The notes beneath the pieces were generated by a model. It searched no databases and was not told the DNA's origin. It saw nothing but the letters and a program-made list of their open reading frames with translations. From Paracoccus sp. C2R09 (GTDB lineage: Bacteria > Pseudomonadota > Alphaproteobacteria > Rhodobacterales > Rhodobacteraceae): a DNA stretch of 64,000 bases. Made by a program: the position numbers and the translations under genes. How positions within the stretch are numbered: the stretch's first letter is position 1; each line of letters opens with the position of its first letter. The stretch covers positions 37,822 through 101,821 of the forward strand of contig NZ_JAHKQB010000001.1 of the NCBI RefSeq assembly GCF_018860625.1, given 5' to 3'. This document shows, one piece after another, positions 17,924 through 25,754 of the stretch.

Positions 17924-19825
17924 TCACTCCTGTTTGCGCAGCGCCGCCTCCTGGTCGCGCAGCGTCGGGCGGGCCCATGCGCCATCGGCGCCTTCGTGAT
18001 GGGCGCCGCGTCCGCGCGAACGCAGCTCCTCGGTCTGTTCGTCCATCAACGCCCGCGCGCGATCGCGATAGGGGGCGTTGCGATGGTTCGGCACCTCGGG
18101 GTCATAGAGATCGGCCAGTTCGCGCATCGACCTGCGGTTCTGGTTGACGAAGGTCCGCGCCGTGCGTTCCGCCTCGAACGGGTGCATTCCCAGGGCTTCG
18201 AGGGTGGATCGGCCCGCACGCACCGCGCTGTCGAACGTGTCGCGGATGATGTCGCGGCAGCCCGCGCCCCATAATTCGTAGACATGGCTGCGGTCCAGCG
18301 CACGGGCGACCACATGGATATGGGGATGATGCTTGACGACATGGCGCACCATTTCCGTCGCGCGGTTGCGGTCGTCGATGGCCACGACCAGCAGGCGCGC
18401 ATTCTCGATCCCCGCCGCGTGGAGCAGGTCGGGCCGGGTCGCATCGCCATAGAAGGCGCGCACCCCGAAGGCCCGCAGCGCCTCGAGCTGGTTCGAGGAA
18501 TGGTCCAGCACCGTCGTTTCATGCCCCGAGCTGAGCAGCATCCGGTTCACCACGCCGCCGAAGCGCCCATGGCCCGCGATGATGACGTGCCCCGGCTGGT
18601 CGATATCGTCCGCCGCGCGGGGTTCGGCCGCGTGATATCGCGGCAGCACGACACGGTCATAGAGGATGAACAGCCCCGGTGTCAGCATCATCGACAGCGT
18701 GACGATCAGCGTCAGGCGCGGCGCGATGTCGTCGGGCAGGATCGCCCCGGCGGTCGCGAAGCTGATCAGCACGAAGCCGAACTCGCCCGCCTGCGCCAGC
18801 GACATGCCGAACAGCCAGCCCTGTTCGTCGCGCACCCCGAAGACCCATGCCAGGAACAGCAGCACCCCGGCCTTCAGCGCGATCACCCCCAGGGTCAGCG
18901 CGGCGATGGTCAGCGGTTGCGCCGCCAGCAGGCCGAAATCGATGCCCGCCCCGACGGTCATGAAGAACAGCCCCAGCAGCAGGCCGCGGAACGGGTCGAT
19001 ATCGCTTTCCAGCTCGTGCCGGTATTCGCTGTTGGCCAGCACCACGCCCGCAAGGAAGGTGCCGAGGGCGGGCGACAGCCCCACCAGCGTCATCAGCAAG
19101 GCGATGCCGATGACGAAGGCCAGGGCGGCGGCGATGAACACCTCTCGCAGGTTGGCATGGGCGATGAAGCGGAAGGCCGGGCGCGTCAGGTACATCCCGC
19201 CCGCCACGACCATGCCGATGGCCGCCAGTGTCGCAAGCCCGGTCTGCCAACCGTTCAGCCCGTCGACCAGCGACAGCGACGCATGGGCATCGCCGCCCTC
19301 ATGGGTGACATGCTGCGTGGCCAGCAGCGGCAGCAGCGCCAGCATGGGGATGACCGCGATGTCCTGGAACAGCAGGACCGAGAAGCCTGCCTGCCCGCCA
19401 TCGCTCTTCATCAACCCCTTCTCGTTCAACGTCTGCAGCACGATCGCGGTGGATGACAGCGCGAAGATCAGCCCGATCGCCAGCGCGACCTGCCAGATCG
19501 ACCCCAGGGCATAGGCCGCCGCCGCGATCAGCGCCGTGGTCAGCCCGACCTGCAGGCCGCCCAGTCCCAGCAGCCGCATCCGCATCGCCCAGAGCAGCTT
19601 CGGCTCCAGCTCCAACCCGACGAGGAACAGCATCATCACCACGCCGAATTCGGCGAAATGCTGCACCTGGATCACGTCCACGCCCAGAAGCGTCAGCACC
19701 GGGCTGAGCACGATCCCCGCGATCAGATAGCCCAGCACCGATCCCAGCCCCAGCCGCGACGCGATGGGCACCGAGATGACCCCGGCCAGCAGGAACAGAA
19801 AGGCGGGCAGCAGGAATTCGGTCAT
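17924..19825 (-). CDS. Kef-type K+/H+ antiporter (CPA2 family) with RCK domain
   Basis: Inner-membrane monovalent cation:proton antiporter, 633 aa. The first ~385 residues hold about 12 hydrophobic segments, starting LLPAFLFLLAGVISVPIA and including GYLIAGIVLSP and the CPA2-type LVGLSPALGTFLAGVVLANS. A cytoplasmic RCK/TrkA-N domain follows from about residue 410 (VIIAGHGRFGG, then FYGDATRPDLL), then a tail rich in R and E. KefB/KefC homologues release K+ on electrophile stress and are gated by glutathione adducts. The preceding gene encodes a KefF-like flavoprotein only 4 bases away, supporting the KefC-KefF assignment. Confidence 0.9.
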   Translation of the reverse strand: MTEFLLPAFLFLLAGVISVPIASRLGLGSVLGYLIAGIVLSPVLTLLGVDVIQVQHFAEFGVVMMLFLVGLELEPKLLWAMRMRLLGLGGLQVGLTTALIAAAAYALGSIWQVALAIGLIFALSSTAIVLQTLNEKGLMKSDGGQAGFSVLLFQDIAVIPMLALLPLLATQHVTHEGGDAHASLSLVDGLNGWQTGLATLAAIGMVVAGGMYLTRPAFRFIAHANLREVFIAAALAFVIGIALLMTLVGLSPALGTFLAGVVLANSEYRHELESDIDPFRGLLLGLFFMTVGAGIDFGLLAAQPLTIAALTLGVIALKAGVLLFLAWVFGVRDEQGWLFGMSLAQAGEFGFVLISFATAGAILPDDIAPRLTLIVTLSMMLTPGLFILYDRVVLPRYHAAEPRAADDIDQPGHVIIAGHGRFGGVVNRMLLSSGHETTVLDHSSNQLEALRAFGVRAFYGDATRPDLLHAAGIENARLLVVAIDDRNRATEMVRHVVKHHPHIHVVARALDRSHVYELWGAGCRDIIRDTFDSAVRAGRSTLEALGMHPFEAERTARTFVNQNRRSMRELADLYDPEVPNHRNAPYRDRARALMDEQTEELRSRGRGAHHEGADGAWARPTLRDQEAALRKQE

Positions 19826-19829
19826 GCGG

Positions 19830-20423
19830 TCAACCCTTTCTCAGGGGCAGTGTATCATGGAACAGCGCATCCGCCGCGGTCGCGCGATCCATGTCCAGGT
19901 TCTCGTCGCGCAGGCCCGCCAGCAGGGTCGCGAAGCCCCGCGCGTGATCGGCGGGATCGCCATGCAGCGCGTCGTGGCGGACATAGGGGGCGGCAAAGCG
20001 CATCCCGGCCAGCCGTGCCGTCTGTTCGAACGGGGTCAGGAAGGTCCGCAGGGGAAAGTTCTGATATCCCTCGGGGCCGAAAGCCTCGGCCGGGGCCGAG
20101 GTCGACACGGCCAGCAGCATCGTCCGCCCCGCCAGCCGGTCGCCGCCCACCCCGTAGGCGAAGCCGCGCGACAGGACCAGGTCGATCCATTCCTTCATCA
20201 GCGCGGGACAGGAATACCAGAAGATCGGGAACTGCATGACCAGCACGTCATGCGCCTCCAGCCGGTCCTGCTGGGCCTTCACGTCGATCTCGTATCGCGG
20301 GTTCTCGGCATAGAGATCGACGCTGGTGACATCGCGCACCCGGCGCGCCGCGCCCCACATGGCCGCGTTGATCCGCGACGATGCCAGCCCGGGATGGGCG
20401 AAGATGTGCAGGATGCGGGCCAT
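19830..20423 (-). CDS. NAD(P)H-dependent flavodoxin-like oxidoreductase, KefF-like
   Basis: 197 aa cytoplasmic flavodoxin-fold protein of the MdaB/KefF family. N-terminal ARILHIFAHPGLASSRIN forms the FMN phosphate loop; MQFPIFWYSCPALMKEWIDL and the following GFAYG are the family's quinone-reductase signature. ATG at 20423 follows AAAGGACGCCC. It lies 4 bases upstream of the antiporter in the same direction. KefF is required for full KefC activity in E. coli and itself reduces quinones and electrophiles, so the pair is probably an electrophile-protection system. Confidence 0.88.
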   Translation of the reverse strand: MARILHIFAHPGLASSRINAAMWGAARRVRDVTSVDLYAENPRYEIDVKAQQDRLEAHDVLVMQFPIFWYSCPALMKEWIDLVLSRGFAYGVGGDRLAGRTMLLAVSTSAPAEAFGPEGYQNFPLRTFLTPFEQTARLAGMRFAAPYVRHDALHGDPADHARGFATLLAGLRDENLDMDRATAADALFHDTLPLRKG

Positions 20424-20648
20424 GGGCGTCCTTTCGGGCAGGGTCCTGCCCTGAATGCGCCAGCGGTCGCATCCTGTCCAGACCGCGAAAGATTTCGGAT
20501 TGCCCGAACGATATGCCCGGATGCACAGTTCACTTATGTCAAGGGAACCGCCGGCGCAGGTCGCGGTTTCCCTGCAGGCCGCTGCGGCGAGGGGGATTTT
20601 CATGCAGGCGTTGCGTTTCGTTTCAACGATTTGCCGGACAGGTGCGGA

Positions 20649-22337
20649 TTGAGCCCGCGTTGGGGGGCGCGTGCCGATGACGGCGCGTGGCGGTTCGGTC
20701 TGTGGGCACCCGACGCGGGGCAGGTGGACCTGATGCTGGAAGGTCGGCCCCTGCCCATGCAGGCGGCGGAAGGGGGCTGGTGGCAGCTGCGGACGGATGC
20801 GCCCGAGGGGGCGGAATACAGGTTCCGACTGAACGGCACGACCTATCCCGACCCGGCATCGCGGCTGCAGGCGGGGGATGTGCACGGGCCTTCGCGGCTG
20901 ATGGCGTCGAAGCCCGCACCGCGCGGTCCCGTGCGCGACTGGGCGGCTTCGGTCATCTACGAGATGCATGTCGGCACCTTCACCCCCGAGGGCACGCTTG
21001 CGGCCGCGGCCGGACGGATGGCGCATCTGGCCGATCTGGGCTTTACCGCGATCGAGCTGATGCCCCTTGGACAATGGTCGGGGGACAGGGGCTGGGGCTA
21101 TGACGGGGTGCTGCCCTTCGCGCCGCACCCGGCTTACGGCACGCCCGACGACCTGCGCGATCTGGTGATCGCGGCGCATGATGCGGGCATGACCGTGATC
21201 CTCGATCTGGTGATGAACCATTTCGGCCCCGAGGGGGCCTATCTTCACGCGACATCGCCGGCCTTCTTCGATGCCGGGCGGATGACCCCCTGGGGCGCGG
21301 CCATCGATTTCGCCCAGCCTGCGGTGCGTGAATTCTGGATCGACTGTGCCTGCCACTGGGTGTCCGAATACGCCATCGACGGGTTGCGACTGGATGCAGT
21401 GCACCAGATCGCCGGGCCGGGCGCGCGCGATTTCATGCGCGACCTGTCCGCCGAACTGCACCGGATCGCGCCCGTCCACCTAATCACCGAGGATGAACGC
21501 AACGAGCCCGACCTGCGCGAGAATTGCGGCTATGACGCCAGCTGGAACGACGACTTCCATCATGCCGTCCATGTGGCCCTGACGGCCGAGGATCACGCCT
21601 ATTACACGCCCTTCGCGGTCGATCCGGTGGGCGATCTGGCCCTGGCGCTGAAACGCGGTCATGTCGAGGAAGGCCAGCCGCGCCCCCCGCGCGACGGCCT
21701 GCGCGGCGCATCCTGCGGGCATCTGCCGGTGACGGGCTTCGTCAATTCCGTCCAGACGCATGACCAGGTGGGCAACCGCGCCTTCGGCGACAGGCTGCTG
21801 GCCATCGCGGACCCGGCGGGCGTGGCCGTGGCCTATGCCCTGCTGCTGACCGCGCCCTACATCCCCATGGTCTTCATGGGCGAGGAACGCGGCGCGACCT
21901 CGCCCTTCCTGTTCTTCGCCGATTTCACCGGCGATCTGGCGCAGGCCGTCCGCAAGGGCCGCGCGGCCGAGTTCCCCGAGGTTGCAAGCCATGGCGACAC
22001 GGTCCCCGATCCGCTGTCGCCCCGGACCTTCGCGCAATCGAAGCTGGACTGGACCGACGGTCCGAAGGCCCGCGAATGGCAGGACCTGACCCGCCGCGCA
22101 TTGCGGTTCCGCCGCGATCACGTCCTGCCGTTGATCCAGTCGGGTCGCCTGTCCGCCGATGTCGCGCGGACGGGCGATCGCGCCCTGCTGGCCGATTGGC
22201 GCTTTGCCGCGGGTCGCCTGCGGATCGCCCTGACGATGGGACAGGCCGGGGGCGATCCGCTGCCCGGCGCGCAATTCGGCCTCGGCCACATCGGCCGGGA
22301 TGCCTTCGCCATTTCCGCAAAGGTGGACCCAGCATGA
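20649..22337 (+). CDS. treZ: Malto-oligosyltrehalose trehalohydrolase
   Basis: GH13 enzyme releasing trehalose from maltooligosyl-trehalose, 562 aa. N-terminal CBM48-like domain (FGLWAPDAGQVDLMLEG), then the barrel starting YEMHVGTFTPEG. Catalytic residues: nucleophile D249 in DGLRLDAVHQI, acid E281 in ITEDERNEP, and the third Asp in QTHDQVGNR. No ATG is available in frame near the homologous N-terminus; a TTG at 20649 with ACAGG upstream gives SPRWGARADDGAWRFG, which matches the usual TreZ start. A TTG at 20631 is an alternative. The stop overlaps the treY ATG, so the two steps are coupled. Confidence 0.9.
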   Translation: MSPRWGARADDGAWRFGLWAPDAGQVDLMLEGRPLPMQAAEGGWWQLRTDAPEGAEYRFRLNGTTYPDPASRLQAGDVHGPSRLMASKPAPRGPVRDWAASVIYEMHVGTFTPEGTLAAAAGRMAHLADLGFTAIELMPLGQWSGDRGWGYDGVLPFAPHPAYGTPDDLRDLVIAAHDAGMTVILDLVMNHFGPEGAYLHATSPAFFDAGRMTPWGAAIDFAQPAVREFWIDCACHWVSEYAIDGLRLDAVHQIAGPGARDFMRDLSAELHRIAPVHLITEDERNEPDLRENCGYDASWNDDFHHAVHVALTAEDHAYYTPFAVDPVGDLALALKRGHVEEGQPRPPRDGLRGASCGHLPVTGFVNSVQTHDQVGNRAFGDRLLAIADPAGVAVAYALLLTAPYIPMVFMGEERGATSPFLFFADFTGDLAQAVRKGRAAEFPEVASHGDTVPDPLSPRTFAQSKLDWTDGPKAREWQDLTRRALRFRRDHVLPLIQSGRLSADVARTGDRALLADWRFAAGRLRIALTMGQAGGDPLPGAQFGLGHIGRDAFAISAKVDPA

Positions 22338-24532
22338 CGATCCCCAATTCGACCTATCGCCTGCAACTGCGCAACGGGGTGGATTTCGCCACGGCGCAGG
22401 GGCTGCTGCCCTATCTGCGGGACATGGCCATATCGCATCTGTACCTGTCGCCGATCTTCGCCGCCCAGCCCGGATCGACGCATGGCTACGACGTGACCGA
22501 CCCCACCGCGATCGAGGCCGAACTGGGCGGCCGCGACGGGTTCGAGGCGCTGGCCCATGCCGCTCGCGATGCGGGCATCGGCATCATCATCGACATCGTG
22601 CCGAACCACACCGCGTTTTCCCCGCATAATCCCTGGCTCCATGACGTGCTGCGCCATGGGCGGAACAGCACCTATGCCTCGGCCTTCGACATCGATTGGG
22701 ATGCGGGGCCGCTGGTGCTGCCCTTCCTGCCCGATCCGTTCGAGATCGTGATGGAGCGGGGCGATTTCGCGGTCGAGGGCGACGAATGGGTAATGGGCGA
22801 TCTGCGCCTGCCCCTGGCGCCGGGCCCGCGGGCCTCGAACCTGCGCGACGTCCATGCCACCCAGAACTGGCGGTTGGTGCATTACGAACGCGAACGCGAC
22901 AGCATCACGCATCGCCGCTTCTTCAACGTGACCGGCCTCATCGGCATGCGGGTCGAGCGTCAGGACGTGTTCGACCTGACCCATTCGCTGATCCTGGATC
23001 TGGTGCGGCAGGGGCTGGTGCAGGGCCTGCGTGTCGATCACATCGACGGGCTGGTCGATCCGGCGGGGTATCTGGACCGCCTGCATGCCGCAGCGCCCGA
23101 TACGCCGATCTGGGTCGAAAAGATCCTTGTCGGCGACGAGGTGCTGCCCCCCGAATGGCCCGTCGCGGGCACGACCGGATACGAGGCCGCGCGCCTTTAC
23201 GCCCGCGCGCTGACCGACGCGCGGGGGCTGCACGATCTGGACCGGCTGTGGCGCGACGCCAGCGATATCGACGAGGGGTTCCCCGATGCGCTGCGTGCGG
23301 CCAAGCACGACATCCTGGACAATGAACTTGCCGCCGAACGTCGCCAGCTGATCGCCCTTGCGCGCGATGCCCTGTCGGCCCGTCCCGAAGGCACTCCCGG
23401 CCCCGAATGGCTGCGCGAGGCGGTGACCGCGCTGCTGGTCGCGATGCCACGCTATCGCAGCTATGTCGCGCCGGGCGGGGTGGGGGATGCCGATCGCGAT
23501 CTGCTGCGGCAGGTTGCGGACCACGCGGCACGGGGTCTGCGTTCGCGCACGGTGATCGACGCGCTGACCGATGCGCTGATGACGCCCTGCGCCTTCACGC
23601 AGCGGTTCCAGCAGGTGTCGGGCGCGCTTCTGGCCAAGGCGCAGGAGGATACGGCAGGCTTCCGCTGGACCCGCTATCTTGCCGCCAACGAGGTCGGTGC
23701 CGAGCCCGACGAGGCGACGATCACCGACGACCGGGCCACGGCCTTCCTGCGTGCGCGGGCCTCGTCCGAGATGAACCTGACCTCGACCCACGATACCAAG
23801 CGGTCCGAGGATTCGCGGATGCGGCTGGTCGCGATCAGCCATCTGCCGCAGGAGTTCATGCAGCTCTATCGTGCGGCGGCGGCGCTGCCGCAGGCGGTGG
23901 ACGTGCCGGGGCGGCGCATCTGGTACGGCGTGCAATCCGCGCTGGCGATCCACGGTGCGCCCGATGCCGATGCCCGGCTGTGCGCGCATCTGGAAAAGGC
24001 CATGCGAGAGGCCAAGCTGCGCAGCTTCTGGACCAATCCCGACGAGCTGGCCGAAGGGCAGGCCAAGGCGCTGACCTCGGCGGTGCTGGACAGCTGGCGC
24101 GACGCGCCGCCCGCGCTGGAACAGCTGCTGGCGCGCGCCGATGCGCTGGTTCTGATGCAGCTGCTGATGAAAATGCTGACGCCGGGCTTTCCCGACATCT
24201 ATCGCGGGACCGAAAGCCAGCTTCTGGCGCTGACCGATCCCGACAACCGCCATCCCGTCGATTGGGACGCCCTGCGCGGGGCCACCGATACCAAGGCCCG
24301 CTGGACGCGCGATCTGCTGCATCTGCGCCGCGACCGGGCGGCCTTCCTGAAGGACGCGGATGTGCGGCTGGAACGCGACGAGAACGGCATGCGCATGATC
24401 CGCAGCCTGGACGGCCGGACGCTGACCGCCTGCATGGCGCGGGAAATGCCCGCGGGCGATGCGATCCTGTCCTGGCAGGGGCAGAATGGCGATGTGATCG
24501 CCCTGATCGAAGGCAGTGCCGCGACCGGCTGA
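22334..24532 (+). CDS. treY: Malto-oligosyltrehalose synthase
   Basis: GH13 enzyme that turns the reducing-end glucose of a maltodextrin into an alpha,alpha-1,1 linkage. 732 aa, normal length. Begins STYRLQL; active-site landmarks are YLSPIFAAQPGSTHGYDV, DIVPNHTAF, nucleophile D235 in GLRVDHIDGL, acid E262 in IWVEKILVGDE, and STHDTKRSEDSRMRL. Ends with TPGFPDIYRGTE and the C-terminal cap. Overlaps treZ by 4 bases and is followed by an intrinsic terminator. Confidence 0.95.
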   Translation: MTIPNSTYRLQLRNGVDFATAQGLLPYLRDMAISHLYLSPIFAAQPGSTHGYDVTDPTAIEAELGGRDGFEALAHAARDAGIGIIIDIVPNHTAFSPHNPWLHDVLRHGRNSTYASAFDIDWDAGPLVLPFLPDPFEIVMERGDFAVEGDEWVMGDLRLPLAPGPRASNLRDVHATQNWRLVHYERERDSITHRRFFNVTGLIGMRVERQDVFDLTHSLILDLVRQGLVQGLRVDHIDGLVDPAGYLDRLHAAAPDTPIWVEKILVGDEVLPPEWPVAGTTGYEAARLYARALTDARGLHDLDRLWRDASDIDEGFPDALRAAKHDILDNELAAERRQLIALARDALSARPEGTPGPEWLREAVTALLVAMPRYRSYVAPGGVGDADRDLLRQVADHAARGLRSRTVIDALTDALMTPCAFTQRFQQVSGALLAKAQEDTAGFRWTRYLAANEVGAEPDEATITDDRATAFLRARASSEMNLTSTHDTKRSEDSRMRLVAISHLPQEFMQLYRAAAALPQAVDVPGRRIWYGVQSALAIHGAPDADARLCAHLEKAMREAKLRSFWTNPDELAEGQAKALTSAVLDSWRDAPPALEQLLARADALVLMQLLMKMLTPGFPDIYRGTESQLLALTDPDNRHPVDWDALRGATDTKARWTRDLLHLRRDRAAFLKDADVRLERDENGMRMIRSLDGRTLTACMAREMPAGDAILSWQGQNGDVIALIEGSAATG

Positions 24533-24544
24533 TTGATAAACAGC

Positions 24545-24578
24545 AACACGCGGAACGCAGACGCCTTCCGCGTGTTTT
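24545..24578 (+). terminator. Intrinsic terminator after treY
   Basis: AACACGCGGAA at 24545-24555 pairs with TTCCGCGTGTT at 24566-24576 (11 bp, 10-base loop), followed by further T residues. It separates treZY from glgC-glgX, so the two gene pairs can be expressed independently. Confidence 0.88.
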
Positions 24579-24650
24579 CTGCCTGTCCGGCAATTCCGAC
24601 CGCCGGACGCTGCTTTTACCTCGATACTCATCCAGACAAGGATCATCGCC

Positions 24651-25754
24651 GTGTCGATCACGCACCGCATCCCGGCTGCGACCGGATATTCCGTGGCCAC
24701 CATCCTGCTGGCAGGTGGCAAGGGCACACGCCTTGCCGATCTGACCGCGTCCGAGGCCAAGCCCGCGGTGCATTTCGCCGGGCGCAACCGCATCGTCGAT
24801 TTCACCATGGCGAACTGCGTCCGCTCGGGGCTGGACCGGATGATCGTGGCCACGCAATTCGCCCCTCGCACGCTGCACGACCACCTGCCCGCGCGTTGGG
24901 GTGGCCATTTCCGCGATGGCGGACTGGTGCTGGCCGACGGGCAGGGCGCCTATGAGGGGACCGCGGATGCGGTGCGCAGGAACTGGGACGCGGTCGAGGC
25001 TTCGGGCGCAAGCCATGTGCTGGTCCTTGCGGCGGATCATGTCTATCAGATGGATTACCGCCCCATGATCGAGGCGCATGTCCGTTCGGGCGCTGCCGTG
25101 ACGCTGGCCGCCGATGTGGTCGATCAGGCGCAGGCCTCGGGTTTCGGGGTCATGCATGTGAACCGCGAGGGGCGCATCGTCTCGTTCCTGGAAAAGCCCG
25201 CGAACCCGCCCTCGATCCCGGATGAACCCGGGCGTTCGCTGGTGTCCATGGGCATCTACGTCTTCGATACCGCCTGGCTGCGTCAGGCGATGATGGATGG
25301 CGACGGGATGGATTTCGGCCATGACGTGGTGCCGCTGGCGGTGCAGGCGGGGGATGCCATGTCCTATCGTCTGCCTGCGGGTGCGGCGGGGCACAGCTAC
25401 TGGCGCGATGTCGGCACGCTGCAGGCCCTGCGCCATGCGCAGATGGATTTCCTGCGCGATGCGCCTGCGCAGCTGCCCTTCCCCTCGGCCGTGTCGGATT
25501 GGTATCTGGGGCATGGCAGCATCGCCATGCCGGGGGCGACCGTATCGCCCCGGGCGCGGTTGGTACGGTGCATCGTGGCGCCGGGCTGCCACATTCCCGC
25601 CGATCTGGTCGTGGGCGAGGATCCACCCGAGGATGCCCGCTGGTTCCGGCAGGGCGGCGACACGCTGCTGATCACGCCTGCCATGCTGCGCCGTCGCGAC
25701 GCGTTGCGCCCGCGCCCCACCCATGTCGCAGCCGGGATCAGGCGGCATGCGTGA
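24651..25754 (+). CDS. glgC: Glucose-1-phosphate adenylyltransferase (ADP-glucose pyrophosphorylase), compact form
   Basis: Makes ADP-glucose, the donor for glycogen synthesis. GTG start at 24651 with AAGGA eight bases upstream; 367 aa. The nucleotidyltransferase core is intact: LLAGGKGTRLADLT, SEAKPAVHFAG, YEGTADAVRRN, VLAADHVYQMDY, FLEKP, and SYWRDVGTL. The protein is about 60 residues shorter than E. coli GlgC (431): the C-terminal left-handed beta-helix has lost most coils between the SYWRDVGTL region and CIVAPGCHIPADLVVGED, while the extreme C-terminus (EDARWFRQGG, LITPAMLRRR) is conserved. Since the beta-helix takes part in allostery and tetramer contacts, regulation may be altered. Confidence 0.87.
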   Translation: MSITHRIPAATGYSVATILLAGGKGTRLADLTASEAKPAVHFAGRNRIVDFTMANCVRSGLDRMIVATQFAPRTLHDHLPARWGGHFRDGGLVLADGQGAYEGTADAVRRNWDAVEASGASHVLVLAADHVYQMDYRPMIEAHVRSGAAVTLAADVVDQAQASGFGVMHVNREGRIVSFLEKPANPPSIPDEPGRSLVSMGIYVFDTAWLRQAMMDGDGMDFGHDVVPLAVQAGDAMSYRLPAGAAGHSYWRDVGTLQALRHAQMDFLRDAPAQLPFPSAVSDWYLGHGSIAMPGATVSPRARLVRCIVAPGCHIPADLVVGEDPPEDARWFRQGGDTLLITPAMLRRRDALRPRPTHVAAGIRRHA

